A stretch of DNA of 43,564 nucleotides from Bifidobacterium aemilianum (lineage in GTDB: Bacteria; Actinomycetota; Actinomycetes; Actinomycetales; Bifidobacteriaceae), in the NCBI RefSeq assembly GCF_003315635.1, contig NZ_PDCG01000008.1, positions 1 through 43,564 on the forward strand. The letters are read 5' to 3'. Below are positions 17,832 to 25,710 of the stretch, one piece after another. The notes under the pieces were generated by a model. That model saw only the letters and a program-made list of their open reading frames with translations. It did not search any database and was not told the DNA's origin. The stretch's first letter is position 1, and every line of letters begins with the position of its first letter. The translations under genes were made by a program, and so were the position numbers.

Positions 17832-20444
17832 GTGTCGGTCCAGACCGGTCGCCAAAGTGAGCGTCGCCACGCATCCCTACGTATTCTGATTGCAGTGCTT
17901 GCTTCTGTGCTCTGCTTCACCATTCTCCCAAGTGCGGGTGTGGTTAAGAGTGCTTACGGCAGTGCTTTTCAAGCTCCTGCAGTAGATCATAAGCCCAAGC
18001 TGTATGCCATGTTGGGCTACAACAACCGTATAGACACTCAGAATGATGAGTTGCGTATGGACTTCGTGCTGCGTGTGGCTCATGGTGATGTCAACCCTGA
18101 ATGCCCCTCTCAGCCTGACGGCGCCGGAGACTTCAGCAAGTGCAGACTGACCTTTCTGATTGCCTACAATTCACGGCGTTGGCCCCTCCAATCATCTGAG
18201 GGTGTCAGGACCATGAGGGCCAGGTATGTCAACACCTTGGATGCTGAGCAGGGTGCCATTCGTTGGGCGAACAACGTCAATGCCTTTTACACCATTCACA
18301 AGGTGATTCCCTCTGGTGATTACGACTTTCTCAATATCTCGCTTGAAAGCGATATTGATTATCCCGACAATGCCACTGACGACACCAAGTATGACGAAAC
18401 AGCGACAGAGAAGGTAAACTACGACAGGCTCGGTGGCGCCAAGCTGAATCAGTACGTCTATGCGGTTGTCGACGGGCCAAACAATGGCAGTGACCCCAAC
18501 TGGAATCACTCCAGGCTGAAGCCGCCAAGCTGGGACAACTATGACTTCATGACTGATCTGACCACTCTTGATTCCCAATACTCCGTCAATGTCACTGAGG
18601 ATCATCCTGCCTATGTCTACAGTGATGACTACAAAAACGGTGTCTTCAACGGCCCCATCTCGTACATCGGCTGGGATGCCCATCCCAAACTGTGGAGTGA
18701 CGGTCAGGCTAACTGGGGTTTGGTTACCGACTATGGCTTCCCATCACGTGGGGTCAAGGAGGGTGTTGCTCCTGCCAATTCCTTCTTCGTTCTTTGGGGC
18801 AACCCCATGAACGGAACTGGGCTGAACTGCTCCAGAAACACCTCGTACTACTTCCAGTGGGTGGCACAGGACAACGGTCGGCAATGGGTACCAGTCAAAG
18901 CCCTGACGCCACAGGCATTACGGGTGGATGGGCAACCTACCACCAAATCGGCGGGTGATTTCTCTGGTGCTTCCGATGACCGCAATCGGCTGTCCTTCAA
19001 CGCTCCCAAGGCAAACAGCAAGTTGGATCTCTTGTCCAGAGACCCGGCCACGGGGCAGTTGGCTCCGGCGCAGCATTCAGACGGCTCCATAGACTTCGCC
19101 AAGGCCAAGAGCCTTCAGCCTGGTTTGAATGGGTACTTCAAACTGTTGACGTGGCCGGTGACCACTGATGCTGATGGGTCCATTGCTCACTGCACTACGC
19201 CTGATAGGAAGGCTGTGCTGAATCCTGACCCCGGCATTACCGAGGGCATGTCGCAGGCCGACCTCGATGCCCGCATTGATAGCAGTTGGACCATTGATAC
19301 CGCTTACTACAAGTACGATATTGAACGTCCTGAAGCCCCGGTTATCGAGGAGCCAGCAGAGGGTGCCCACCTTTCAACGCTCAATCCCCTCATTAAGGGC
19401 AGCTCATCAGTGCGAGGCAAGAACTATGTGGTGACCCTCTACCGTGAGGATCCCGCCCATAGCATTGATCCGGCCAACCCGGATGAGCGCAGCACCTACG
19501 GTATACGTGTTGGCAGTGCGCCGGTTAATGAGGCTGATGGCACTTGGCAGATTGAGGATTCCGCCTTGCCCCTCAACACGGACGGTGGGTCCGCAAAATA
19601 CCATGCTTATCTGACTGACTATGGTTCCCCATACCAGCTGTCGTCCAAGTTCTCGAACATCCGTCAGGTCTTCTTCAACACCAAGGCTGATGTGGCTCCT
19701 ACCGTCGATACGGTTACGGTGCCCCATACGGTGGATGGGGAGTTGCCTGCGGGTTCGCATGTGACGGTTACCGGCACCACCGACTCCTTGTACGGCAATA
19801 CCACCCTCAGGGTCTATGCGGTCCAGGAGGAAGCTGCCCAGCCGAGCCAGGGAACCAAGATTCTGGAGAAGCTCATTCCCTCCGTAGGCAAGTCGGACTG
19901 GACTGTAGATGTGGATCCTTCCGTCTTTGCTCAAGGCCTTGATAATGTTTATGTCTTCAAGGCCGTGATGACCACACAGGCTGGCCTGCAATCACGTTGG
20001 GGTGAGAAATCGGCAGATGTCGATATGACTCCACCTGACCCGGGTACCTCGGCCGCGGATTGGAGAGGTGTCGTGGGTCTGGCCACGAACGGTCTGCCGA
20101 ACTCCTCGGATGCTGAAGCCAGGGCCAAGATCAAGCTGGCTTGGCCGCGAGGAAATGCTCCGGCTCAATCCCAAACGGAGGCCGGCACCAATGGTAAGTG
20201 GCGGATTGATTTGCCTGCTGGGGTCCAGAGCGGACAGATCAAGGTGCAGGCCACAGATGCCTCAGGCAATGAATCCAGATGGAATCCATACAAGCTTGAG
20301 GTTACTCCGCCGGTCAAGAATCTGCCTATGACGGGCACCATGGATTGGGTTCCTGCCGCTGCGGTTTTCGCGATACTGCTGGCGCTCAGTGCCGTGGTCT
20401 GGTGGCTAAAACGGCGATACGCACGTTTCCAATCCATGAACTGA
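17832..20444 (+). CDS. LPMTG-anchored minor/tip pilin or adhesin of the pilus locus
   Basis: 870 residues from a GTG start, with gaaagg at 17817-17822 as ribosome site. An N-terminal basic stretch plus hydrophobic segment (RILIAVLASVLCFTILP) forms a signal peptide. Most of the protein is a large extracellular region of unknown fold, with Ig-like repeats towards the end (for example around residues 630-720, TVTGTTDSLYGNTTLRVYA). LPMTG at 831-835, a hydrophobic segment and a KRR tail form the sortase signal. A position ahead of the major pilin and sortase, and the large size, fit the tip or minor subunit in bifidobacterial sortase-dependent pili. What it binds is unknown. Confidence 0.8.
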   Translation: MSVQTGRQSERRHASLRILIAVLASVLCFTILPSAGVVKSAYGSAFQAPAVDHKPKLYAMLGYNNRIDTQNDELRMDFVLRVAHGDVNPECPSQPDGAGDFSKCRLTFLIAYNSRRWPLQSSEGVRTMRARYVNTLDAEQGAIRWANNVNAFYTIHKVIPSGDYDFLNISLESDIDYPDNATDDTKYDETATEKVNYDRLGGAKLNQYVYAVVDGPNNGSDPNWNHSRLKPPSWDNYDFMTDLTTLDSQYSVNVTEDHPAYVYSDDYKNGVFNGPISYIGWDAHPKLWSDGQANWGLVTDYGFPSRGVKEGVAPANSFFVLWGNPMNGTGLNCSRNTSYYFQWVAQDNGRQWVPVKALTPQALRVDGQPTTKSAGDFSGASDDRNRLSFNAPKANSKLDLLSRDPATGQLAPAQHSDGSIDFAKAKSLQPGLNGYFKLLTWPVTTDADGSIAHCTTPDRKAVLNPDPGITEGMSQADLDARIDSSWTIDTAYYKYDIERPEAPVIEEPAEGAHLSTLNPLIKGSSSVRGKNYVVTLYREDPAHSIDPANPDERSTYGIRVGSAPVNEADGTWQIEDSALPLNTDGGSAKYHAYLTDYGSPYQLSSKFSNIRQVFFNTKADVAPTVDTVTVPHTVDGELPAGSHVTVTGTTDSLYGNTTLRVYAVQEEAAQPSQGTKILEKLIPSVGKSDWTVDVDPSVFAQGLDNVYVFKAVMTTQAGLQSRWGEKSADVDMTPPDPGTSAADWRGVVGLATNGLPNSSDAEARAKIKLAWPRGNAPAQSQTEAGTNGKWRIDLPAGVQSGQIKVQATDASGNESRWNPYKLEVTPPVKNLPMTGTMDWVPAAAVFAILLALSAVVWWLKRRYARFQSMN

Positions 20445-20510
20445 TCGGGATTCTATCGCTCGTCCGCCGTAAGGGATGAGACTCGGTATTGCCTGAGATA
20501 ACCATAACCC

Positions 20511-20542
20511 TGTGGCACATGCGACTGGGGGTATGTGCCACA
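20511..20542 (+). terminator. Stem-loop between tip and major pilin genes
   Basis: Perfect 10-bp arms tgtggcacat (20511-20520) and atgtgccaca (20533-20542) with a 12-nt loop, 66 nt after the tip gene stop. It could be a partial terminator or an RNA-processing or stability element. Confidence 0.5.
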
Positions 20543-20591
20543 ACACACTTGACCGTTGGATATGTGCTCCGGCGATCGGGAATAAACAGAA

Positions 20592-20607
20592 AATTCTGTA
20601 CAGAATT
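20592..20607 (+). promoter_or_regulatory. 16-bp perfect palindrome touching the pilin ribosome site
   Basis: AATTCTGTACAGAATT directly precedes the ribosome binding site aaggag (20608-20613). It may be an operator or the stem of an mRNA hairpin. Confidence 0.5.
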
Positions 20608-20617
20608 AAGGAGAAGT

Positions 20618-22450
20618 ATGCAGTTGCATAAAGGAATGAGGAGTGTCGCCGGCTTAGCGGTTTCAGCTGCCATGCTGTTCGGCCTGTCAGTGGCAGGGAG
20701 TGTCACGGCTTCCGCGGATTCCGGTGATGTCGCCGTGTCTCAGACCGATTTGGCTAAGAACGATGCCACTCTTACTGTCAAAGGTAAGGCCTCTGACTTC
20801 GTCAATCACAAGTTTGCTGCTGTGCGGGTGGGCACTTACCAGAGTGCCACAGTCGATGCCAGTGGCAAGGTGAAGTCCGTGGCTGTTGGAACTGATTCCA
20901 ATGTTGCCGCCATGGCCACCCAGGCCCTGGACGACACTTTTGCCGCAATCAACGCATCAGGGAGCAAGTCTCCCGTCGCGCACAACCCTGCCTATGCTGG
21001 GAATCCAGTTGGTGAGGTCGCATCCCTCTGGCTCGGTTTTACCGGTAGCGACACCGGTTCCAACTCAAGGGAGGCCGCCTACAACGGTCACCTGCGTGAC
21101 TTCGTGACCAACCTGGGTAAGCAGAGCGGCTTCGTCGCTGCTGAGGAGGCATCCACCTACAAGGCCGATGGCCCCACCGCGGCCGCCACGCCCACCGCTG
21201 ATGACTCTATCAGCTTCAGCGCTTTGCCTCAGGGCATCTATGCGGTGATGGATATCACCGACAACAAGGACCTGACCCCCACCACCAATTCCATTCCCAT
21301 GCTGGTAGGCACGGCAGTGGCAGGTCATGCAAACTGTGTCAGCGGTGGCCCCGCCCTGGGTGTCATCAACATCAAGAGCTATCTGCCCCGTTTCAAGAAG
21401 GAACTAGTCAGCAAGAGCAAGACCGTCTCCATTGGTGACGTTCTTACCTATCACCTCACGGTCAGTGTTCCCCTGACCACCGGCTTCCAGCACTACAAGT
21501 ACACCATCACGGATAAGCCTTCTCAGGCGGGTCTGCAGATCATGGGCAGCCCGGTCGTCAAGACTGGCGCGAAGGGCACTGATTTCTCTGCCATGAACAC
21601 CGTTGACCCGACCAATGACACCTACTATTCCGTGACCAACAATGCCGATGGTGGAGCCACTTTCGACTTCAGTGACAAGATCATGAAGGTCCCCTATGTC
21701 TTCGACAATGACATTGTCATCGAGTACAAGATGCAGATCACCGATGCCGCTAAGGACGGCACCGGCAATCTTTCCAACGGCGCCCGTCTTGAGTATTCCA
21801 ACGATCCCAATCACGGAACGACCTCTCACCAGGACACCGGTAACGATGATACTACCAAGATCTACTTCTACCAGTTTGAACTCAGCAAGGTCGCCAAGGC
21901 CTCGAACGAGTCCCTGACCGGTGCGCACTTCACCGTTGCCAATGACTCCGGCGCACCCATGTACTTCATTCAGCAGAAGAGCGATACAGGTGAACTCATC
22001 CCCGGTAGCTACAAGAAGGCCAAGAACCAGACCGGTGTCGCGGGTACTACCACTGACCTGGTGGTATCTGACAACAGTGCACTTGGAGTCGCCAAGGGTC
22101 ATCTCCTGGTTGACGGCCTGGGCGAAGGCAGCTATAAGGTGGCAGAGACTGTGCAGCCCACTGGTTACTCAGGAACCTTCCTGCCCAGCTTTACCGAGAC
22201 CATCTCGGTGAAGGGTTCTGACTACACATCCCCTGACTACCAGAATGGGCATGATACCTGGAATCTGGTTACCGAGAATGCCGCCTCCAAGACCAAGTTG
22301 GTCACGGTCATGAACGTGACATCCTTGTCTCAACTGCCTATGACTGGTGGTGCAGGCATCATCCTGGCCGTCTTGGCCTCCCTCGTCTTTGCCGGTATTG
22401 CCGGCAGCCTTGTCCTGGTGAGCAAACACCAGGATCCCATCCAAGCCTGA
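20618..22450 (+). CDS. LPMTG major pilin, FimA-like isopeptide-forming backbone subunit
   Basis: 610 residues. The start follows aaggag at 20608-20613; longer in-frame starts lack such a site. Signal peptide (GLAVSAAMLFGLSVAGSVTASA), then Cna-B/SpaA-type domains. The E-box YKVAETVQPTGY is at 506-517 with E510 as the expected isopeptide catalyst, and SYLPRFKKELVSKSK is the likely pilin-lysine region in the middle. LPMTG at 573-577 is followed by a hydrophobic segment and a short tail. It would be polymerised by the sortase encoded next and finally attached to peptidoglycan. The family and gene order make the backbone role likely. Confidence 0.88.
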   Translation: MQLHKGMRSVAGLAVSAAMLFGLSVAGSVTASADSGDVAVSQTDLAKNDATLTVKGKASDFVNHKFAAVRVGTYQSATVDASGKVKSVAVGTDSNVAAMATQALDDTFAAINASGSKSPVAHNPAYAGNPVGEVASLWLGFTGSDTGSNSREAAYNGHLRDFVTNLGKQSGFVAAEEASTYKADGPTAAATPTADDSISFSALPQGIYAVMDITDNKDLTPTTNSIPMLVGTAVAGHANCVSGGPALGVINIKSYLPRFKKELVSKSKTVSIGDVLTYHLTVSVPLTTGFQHYKYTITDKPSQAGLQIMGSPVVKTGAKGTDFSAMNTVDPTNDTYYSVTNNADGGATFDFSDKIMKVPYVFDNDIVIEYKMQITDAAKDGTGNLSNGARLEYSNDPNHGTTSHQDTGNDDTTKIYFYQFELSKVAKASNESLTGAHFTVANDSGAPMYFIQQKSDTGELIPGSYKKAKNQTGVAGTTTDLVVSDNSALGVAKGHLLVDGLGEGSYKVAETVQPTGYSGTFLPSFTETISVKGSDYTSPDYQNGHDTWNLVTENAASKTKLVTVMNVTSLSQLPMTGGAGIILAVLASLVFAGIAGSLVLVSKHQDPIQA

Positions 22451-22717
22451 TATCAGACTTGCGTAAATAGACTTCCGTTTTTCTGCGTCGGCAGACCATC
22501 CCTTAAACGATCTGCCGTTTATCAGGTCCCCCAATCTGGCGGGAAAACGGAATGCTCGGCCGACATCAAGTGGAACGACCTGCTTCTGTTGTTATGCTTG
22601 ATGTCGGCTATCTCACACTTACTACATCATTTTATATACAAGGTGTACATTTTATGGCCACTTGTTCATGTTCTGCGACTGAATATATACATCCGTGCGG
22701 CTTCTGGTGCTGATCGG
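22451..22717 (+). promoter_or_regulatory. Highly structured pilin-sortase intergenic region
   Basis: Three perfect inverted repeats. The outer ttccgtttt (22473-22481) and aaaacggaa (22544-22552) enclose cggcaga (22489-22495) and tctgccg (22511-22517). Next comes gccgacatcaag (22559-22570) with cttgatgtcggc (22597-22608). These could terminate most pilin transcripts and limit sortase expression. Confidence 0.6.
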
Positions 22718-23710
22718 ATGCCTGTATTTGCCGAATATATGGACGTGCCTTCATTCTCTTCCTTCTTTTCAGGTGGTGTTGTGGACCGCCAGGAGGTACA
22801 GAGACGGCGGGTCAATATGCTCTTTCGCGTCCTTATTTTCCTGTTCTCACTGATGTCGGTTGCGGTTGTGGTATGGATACCGGTGGTGCAGTATGTGCAT
22901 GGTCAGGAACAGGCCGCACGGTCGGCTGCTGCCAATCAAGCCGTACAGTCATGGCCGACCGCCAAGGTCGCCGGCCAGCTCCATGCCGCTGAGGACTATA
23001 ACCGGCAGATTGCGGATTCAAAGCAGGAGCTGCTGGGTGAGGCAAGCGACCCCTTCCAGCCGGCGGGTACCCAAGGACCAACTCTTTCTGAAAAGGATGG
23101 CCGTTATCAACGCCTCCTTGATGCAGGTGACGGAGTCATGGGCACCATACGCATACCCAAGGTCTCCATAGACATGCCCATATACCACGGCACTTCTGAG
23201 TTTGCCCTGGCCTCCGGTGCCGGGCATCTATACGGAAGCAGCCTTCCTGTCGGCGGGGCCTCCACCAATGCCGTTATCTCTGGTCATAGGGGACTGACGA
23301 ATGCCCTGATGTTCACGCGCCTCGATGAGCTCAAGGAAGGCGATACCTTCTATATCCAGACCCTGGGAAGAACCATGGGCTACCAAATAGAATCCATACA
23401 TGTCATTGACCCGGACGATGTCCACCTCTATAAGGTCAGGCCTGGTAAGGATCTGGTTACGCTCATGACCTGCACTCCCTATGGGGTAAATACCCAGCGG
23501 CTGGTGCTCACCGCTGCCCGGAAGTCGATGCCTGGATCCATCCCTGAACCCGCTCAAGCGCCGAAAGACGCCCTGCTGCCTGCTGTGGCGGTGGGCGCGG
23601 TTGTGGCATTCGGCGGCTTTCTGGTCCTGTCCATTCAAAATCTTCTGCGTTTGCCTCCCCGTCATGGCAGCAGGCTGGTATCCGAGTCGCTACCGCGTTC
23701 GTATGCATGA
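22718..23710 (+). CDS. Class C sortase (pilus polymerase)
   Basis: 330 residues from ATG 22718. The membrane enzyme links pilin subunits through their LPXTG threonines. An N-terminal transmembrane segment spans about 35-57; the lid motif DPF lies at 111-113, the mark of class C sortases. Catalytic residues are H190 (ISGHRG), C252 (LMTCTPYGVNT) and R261; a C-terminal membrane segment precedes a short basic tail. The start is uncertain: GTG 22781 has an aggtggt just upstream, ATG 22817 is also in frame, and aggagg at 22791-22796 is too far from it. All candidates keep the membrane anchor. It is the last gene of the pilus locus. Confidence 0.88.
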   Translation: MPVFAEYMDVPSFSSFFSGGVVDRQEVQRRRVNMLFRVLIFLFSLMSVAVVVWIPVVQYVHGQEQAARSAAANQAVQSWPTAKVAGQLHAAEDYNRQIADSKQELLGEASDPFQPAGTQGPTLSEKDGRYQRLLDAGDGVMGTIRIPKVSIDMPIYHGTSEFALASGAGHLYGSSLPVGGASTNAVISGHRGLTNALMFTRLDELKEGDTFYIQTLGRTMGYQIESIHVIDPDDVHLYKVRPGKDLVTLMTCTPYGVNTQRLVLTAARKSMPGSIPEPAQAPKDALLPAVAVGAVVAFGGFLVLSIQNLLRLPPRHGSRLVSESLPRSYA

Positions 23711-23857
23711 ATCATGTTGTTCCACGGGTCGGTGATTGCCGCCGGTTCAGCTTGTTGCCCAAGCATATCCAGACAGTCGCCGGAAGCATGACCCAAGCTG
23801 TAACAACCCGGTGGGGGCAGGCACCCATATGTTTCGACGGTCTCGGCACGGTGCGGC

Positions 23858-23890
23858 CTTTGCCAGGCAGAGGGCAAGGATGCTTCCTAA
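23858..23890 (+). pseudogene. Remnant of an aldo/keto reductase C-terminus
   Basis: Translates as LCQAEGKDAS-stop, aligning without gaps with the last residues LYLAAGNDLP-stop of the reductase at 13312-14250. DNA similarity continues across the stop into the next remnant, with the same 11-nt spacing. The fragment is short, so the call rests mainly on this shared layout. Confidence 0.45.
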
Positions 23891-23901
23891 GCTGTGCCTC
23901 C

Positions 23902-24053
23902 GTGCATTACCTCACCCCCGTCCTTGGGTCGCACCCACAAGATCAGCTACCGCGATAAGGTTCAGGATCAGCGAGCGGTGGACATGTGTCTAGTGGGTGG
24001 GGCAGGAACTGCGGGCATACCGGTGTGAATACTGTGGCTCCCGGCAGCTATGC
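23902..24053 (+). pseudogene. Frameshifted paralogue of the small CxxC protein
   Basis: Begins GTG CAT TAC like the intact gene at 14262. Read across two frameshifts it gives VHYLTP.., THKISYRDKVQDQRAVDMCLV and ELRAYRCEYCGSRQL, matching VHYFTP.., THKIIYHDRGQAQRAADRCLL and ELWTYRCDLCGSWHL. Shifts lie near 23934 and near 24005. The basic tail is missing; the sequence passes straight into permease-derived DNA. Confidence 0.75.
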
Positions 24054-24367
24054 ATCGACGGGGCCAGCATCCCCAGGACCTTCTTCGGCATCGTGGTGCC
24101 GGTGATGCGGCCTTCCATCATCTCTGTGGCCATATTGGAGGACATGTGGATATGGAATGACTTCCTCCTGCCCTTTTGACCTTTAATCTGGGGAAATGCA
24201 GGACCATAAGCATAGCCGTACAGCAGCTGAAGGGGAGCTTTGGGTCGGTTGATATTGGTGCCATGATAGCTTGCCTGGTCCTGGCGATTATTCCTATTCT
24301 CCTCTGCTACTTGATATGCCAGAAATACATCATCCCCGGCGTTCTGGCGGGGGTGGTCACAGGCTAG
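24054..24367 (+). pseudogene. C-terminal remnant of a MalG-type sugar ABC permease
   Basis: Starts inside the cytoplasmic EAA loop (IDGASIPRTFFGIVVPVMRPS), continues IISVAILEDMWIWNDFLLPF, then shifts frame at about 24176 and continues TFNLGKCRTISIAVQQLKGSFG and ends CQKYIIPGVLAGVVTG. That is the order of a carbohydrate permease C-terminus from the EAA loop to the end. The N-terminal two thirds are absent. It differs clearly from the intact permease at 40613, so it is not a recent copy of that gene. Confidence 0.8.
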
Positions 24368-24460
24368 GCAAGAATCTCGGGACCATATCGTGGCCGTGTG
24401 CGAACGCGCCGGTTGAGCATGGTGCGGATCTGCCAGGGCATGGCTGCCAGCGGTCGGCTG

Positions 24461-24488
24461 TTGGCTTTATAGCAAAGCTTGCTAGACT
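24461..24488 (+). promoter_or_regulatory. Candidate promoter of the tyrosine phosphatase gene
   Basis: TTGGCT (24461-24466), 16-nt spacer, TAGACT (24483-24488); 4/6 matches to each consensus box, ending 34 nt before the start codon. Confidence 0.4.
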
Positions 24489-24522
24489 GTTGAGCTTATA
24501 GCGTCAACAGTAAGGAGTGGTC

Positions 24523-25362
24523 ATGGCTGAGCATCAGACTCAGAGCGGTCCCGTACAGGGCAAGAACAAGGAGGATTTCGTTCCGGAAGGTGACGGCAGG
24601 GGCATCACGATTTCGGGCGTGCCCAACGCCAGGGGTATTGGTGGGTTCCCCACCCTTGACGGTCGTAGGACCAAGAGCGGGCTCTTCTTCCGTTCCGCGG
24701 GCCTGAACTTCATGGATGAGGGAGGCGTTGACGACCTGCACCGTTTGGGTGTCAAGCTTGTGGTCGATCTCCGGGCCCCCTGGGAGGTGAGCCAATGGCC
24801 CTATCAGCTGCCGGACGACATCAAGGTCGAACGTGTGAGCCTGCTGTCTGAGGATTCGCAGCCGGGCGACGGGTCGGACGGCACACTGGGGGAGCAGGCC
24901 CAAGGTGAAGAGCTTGGTATGCAGATGGCCCCCATGTACCGTGACATCGCTTTCGGCAGCGCCGGCAAAATCATGGGGATCCTCAAGGAGCTGGCCACCG
25001 GTGATGGCCATCCCATGCTCATTCACTGCACGGCCGGCAAGGATAGGACCGGAATCACCGCTGGCATCCTCATGAGCCTTCTGGGTGTTCAGGAGGACAT
25101 GGTGGTTTCCTCCTATGCCCAATCCGCCGGCAACTTGGGGCAGGCCTTCAAGGAGGCAGTGCTCAAGGGGCTGCCAGCCGATGCTCAGGGCGCGGACGAC
25201 CTGGAGGGTGCCCAGTCCGCCTTGCTGGCCTCCCCGCCGGCCTTGCTCCAGGGCCTGCTTCAGGAGATCCGTCAACGGTTCGGCTCCGTGGAGGGCTACT
25301 GCCTGCGCAACGGTATGGAGCCCGCCGAGGTCCAGACCCTACGTGATCTCTTCTTGGAGTAG
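24523..25362 (+). CDS. Tyrosine/lipid phosphatase of the MptpB-like family
   Basis: 279 residues. The P-loop HCTAGKDRTG gives nucleophile C169 and R175. The N-terminal NARGIGGFPTLDGRRTKSGLFFRSAGL and VVDLRAPWEV blocks are typical of the Y_phosphatase3 family, which includes mycobacterial PtpB and dephosphorylates phosphotyrosine, serine/threonine or phosphoinositides. No signal peptide, so cytoplasmic or exported by an unknown route. ATG 24523 is preferred to the in-frame GTG 24517, because aaggag at 24512-24517 is well placed for it. It stands alone, with its own promoter-like sequence and terminator. Confidence 0.87.
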   Translation: MAEHQTQSGPVQGKNKEDFVPEGDGRGITISGVPNARGIGGFPTLDGRRTKSGLFFRSAGLNFMDEGGVDDLHRLGVKLVVDLRAPWEVSQWPYQLPDDIKVERVSLLSEDSQPGDGSDGTLGEQAQGEELGMQMAPMYRDIAFGSAGKIMGILKELATGDGHPMLIHCTAGKDRTGITAGILMSLLGVQEDMVVSSYAQSAGNLGQAFKEAVLKGLPADAQGADDLEGAQSALLASPPALLQGLLQEIRQRFGSVEGYCLRNGMEPAEVQTLRDLFLE

Positions 25363-25469
25363 CCCCGGATATTGTCTAACGCTGGTCAGGGCCCGGTATG
25401 TGTGGTGCTGTGCCCTGCTGCGTGGTTGCTGGCAGGGCATGGTTGTTCCTGCCCCTCCTTGTTCCTTCA

Positions 25470-25498
25470 GCAAAGCCCCCCGAATCGGGGGGCTTTGC
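25470..25498 (+). terminator. Strong hairpin after the tyrosine phosphatase gene
   Basis: A nearly perfect palindrome with gcaaagcccccc (25470-25481) against ggggggctttgc (25487-25498) and a GAATC loop. Only short T-runs follow. It isolates the phosphatase gene from the heat-shock operon. Confidence 0.75.
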
Positions 25499-25571
25499 CG
25501 TATCTGCGCTTCGTTTCAGAAACATTCTTGAGGAATCTGGAAAAGTCGGGAATAATCATCTATAGTTCAAA

Positions 25572-25592
25572 GTTGAGTGATATAGGCTCAAG
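25572..25592. promoter_or_regulatory. HAIR operator for HspR upstream of dnaK
   Basis: GTTGAGT-gatatag-GCTCAAG matches the HspR inverted repeat CTTGAGT-N7-ACTCAAG at 12 of 14 positions. It lies 119 bases before the dnaK start, and hspR is the last gene of this operon, giving a negative autoregulatory loop. Confidence 0.88.
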
Positions 25593-25710
25593 TTTAGAGA
25601 CGAGGTGGATGAACCAGCCGGGAGGGATTCCGACCGGTTAGGGGAATCGCCGCTATCCGCGGCTTGAGCGGAAACGTAAGACAGTACAGACGAATAAAAG
25701 GAGTACAGAC

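Larger units (their letters stand above)
23711..24460. other. Decayed region between sortase and phosphatase genes
   Basis: No intact gene. It holds remnants of an aldo/keto reductase tail, a CxxC gene and a MalG-type permease (listed separately). The first 125 bases contain nothing I recognise. Confidence 0.65.

Noticed and set aside
20592..20607. LexA SOS box at the pilin start
   Set aside because: CTGTACAG lacks the spacing of known SOS boxes in either Gram-negative or actinobacterial form.
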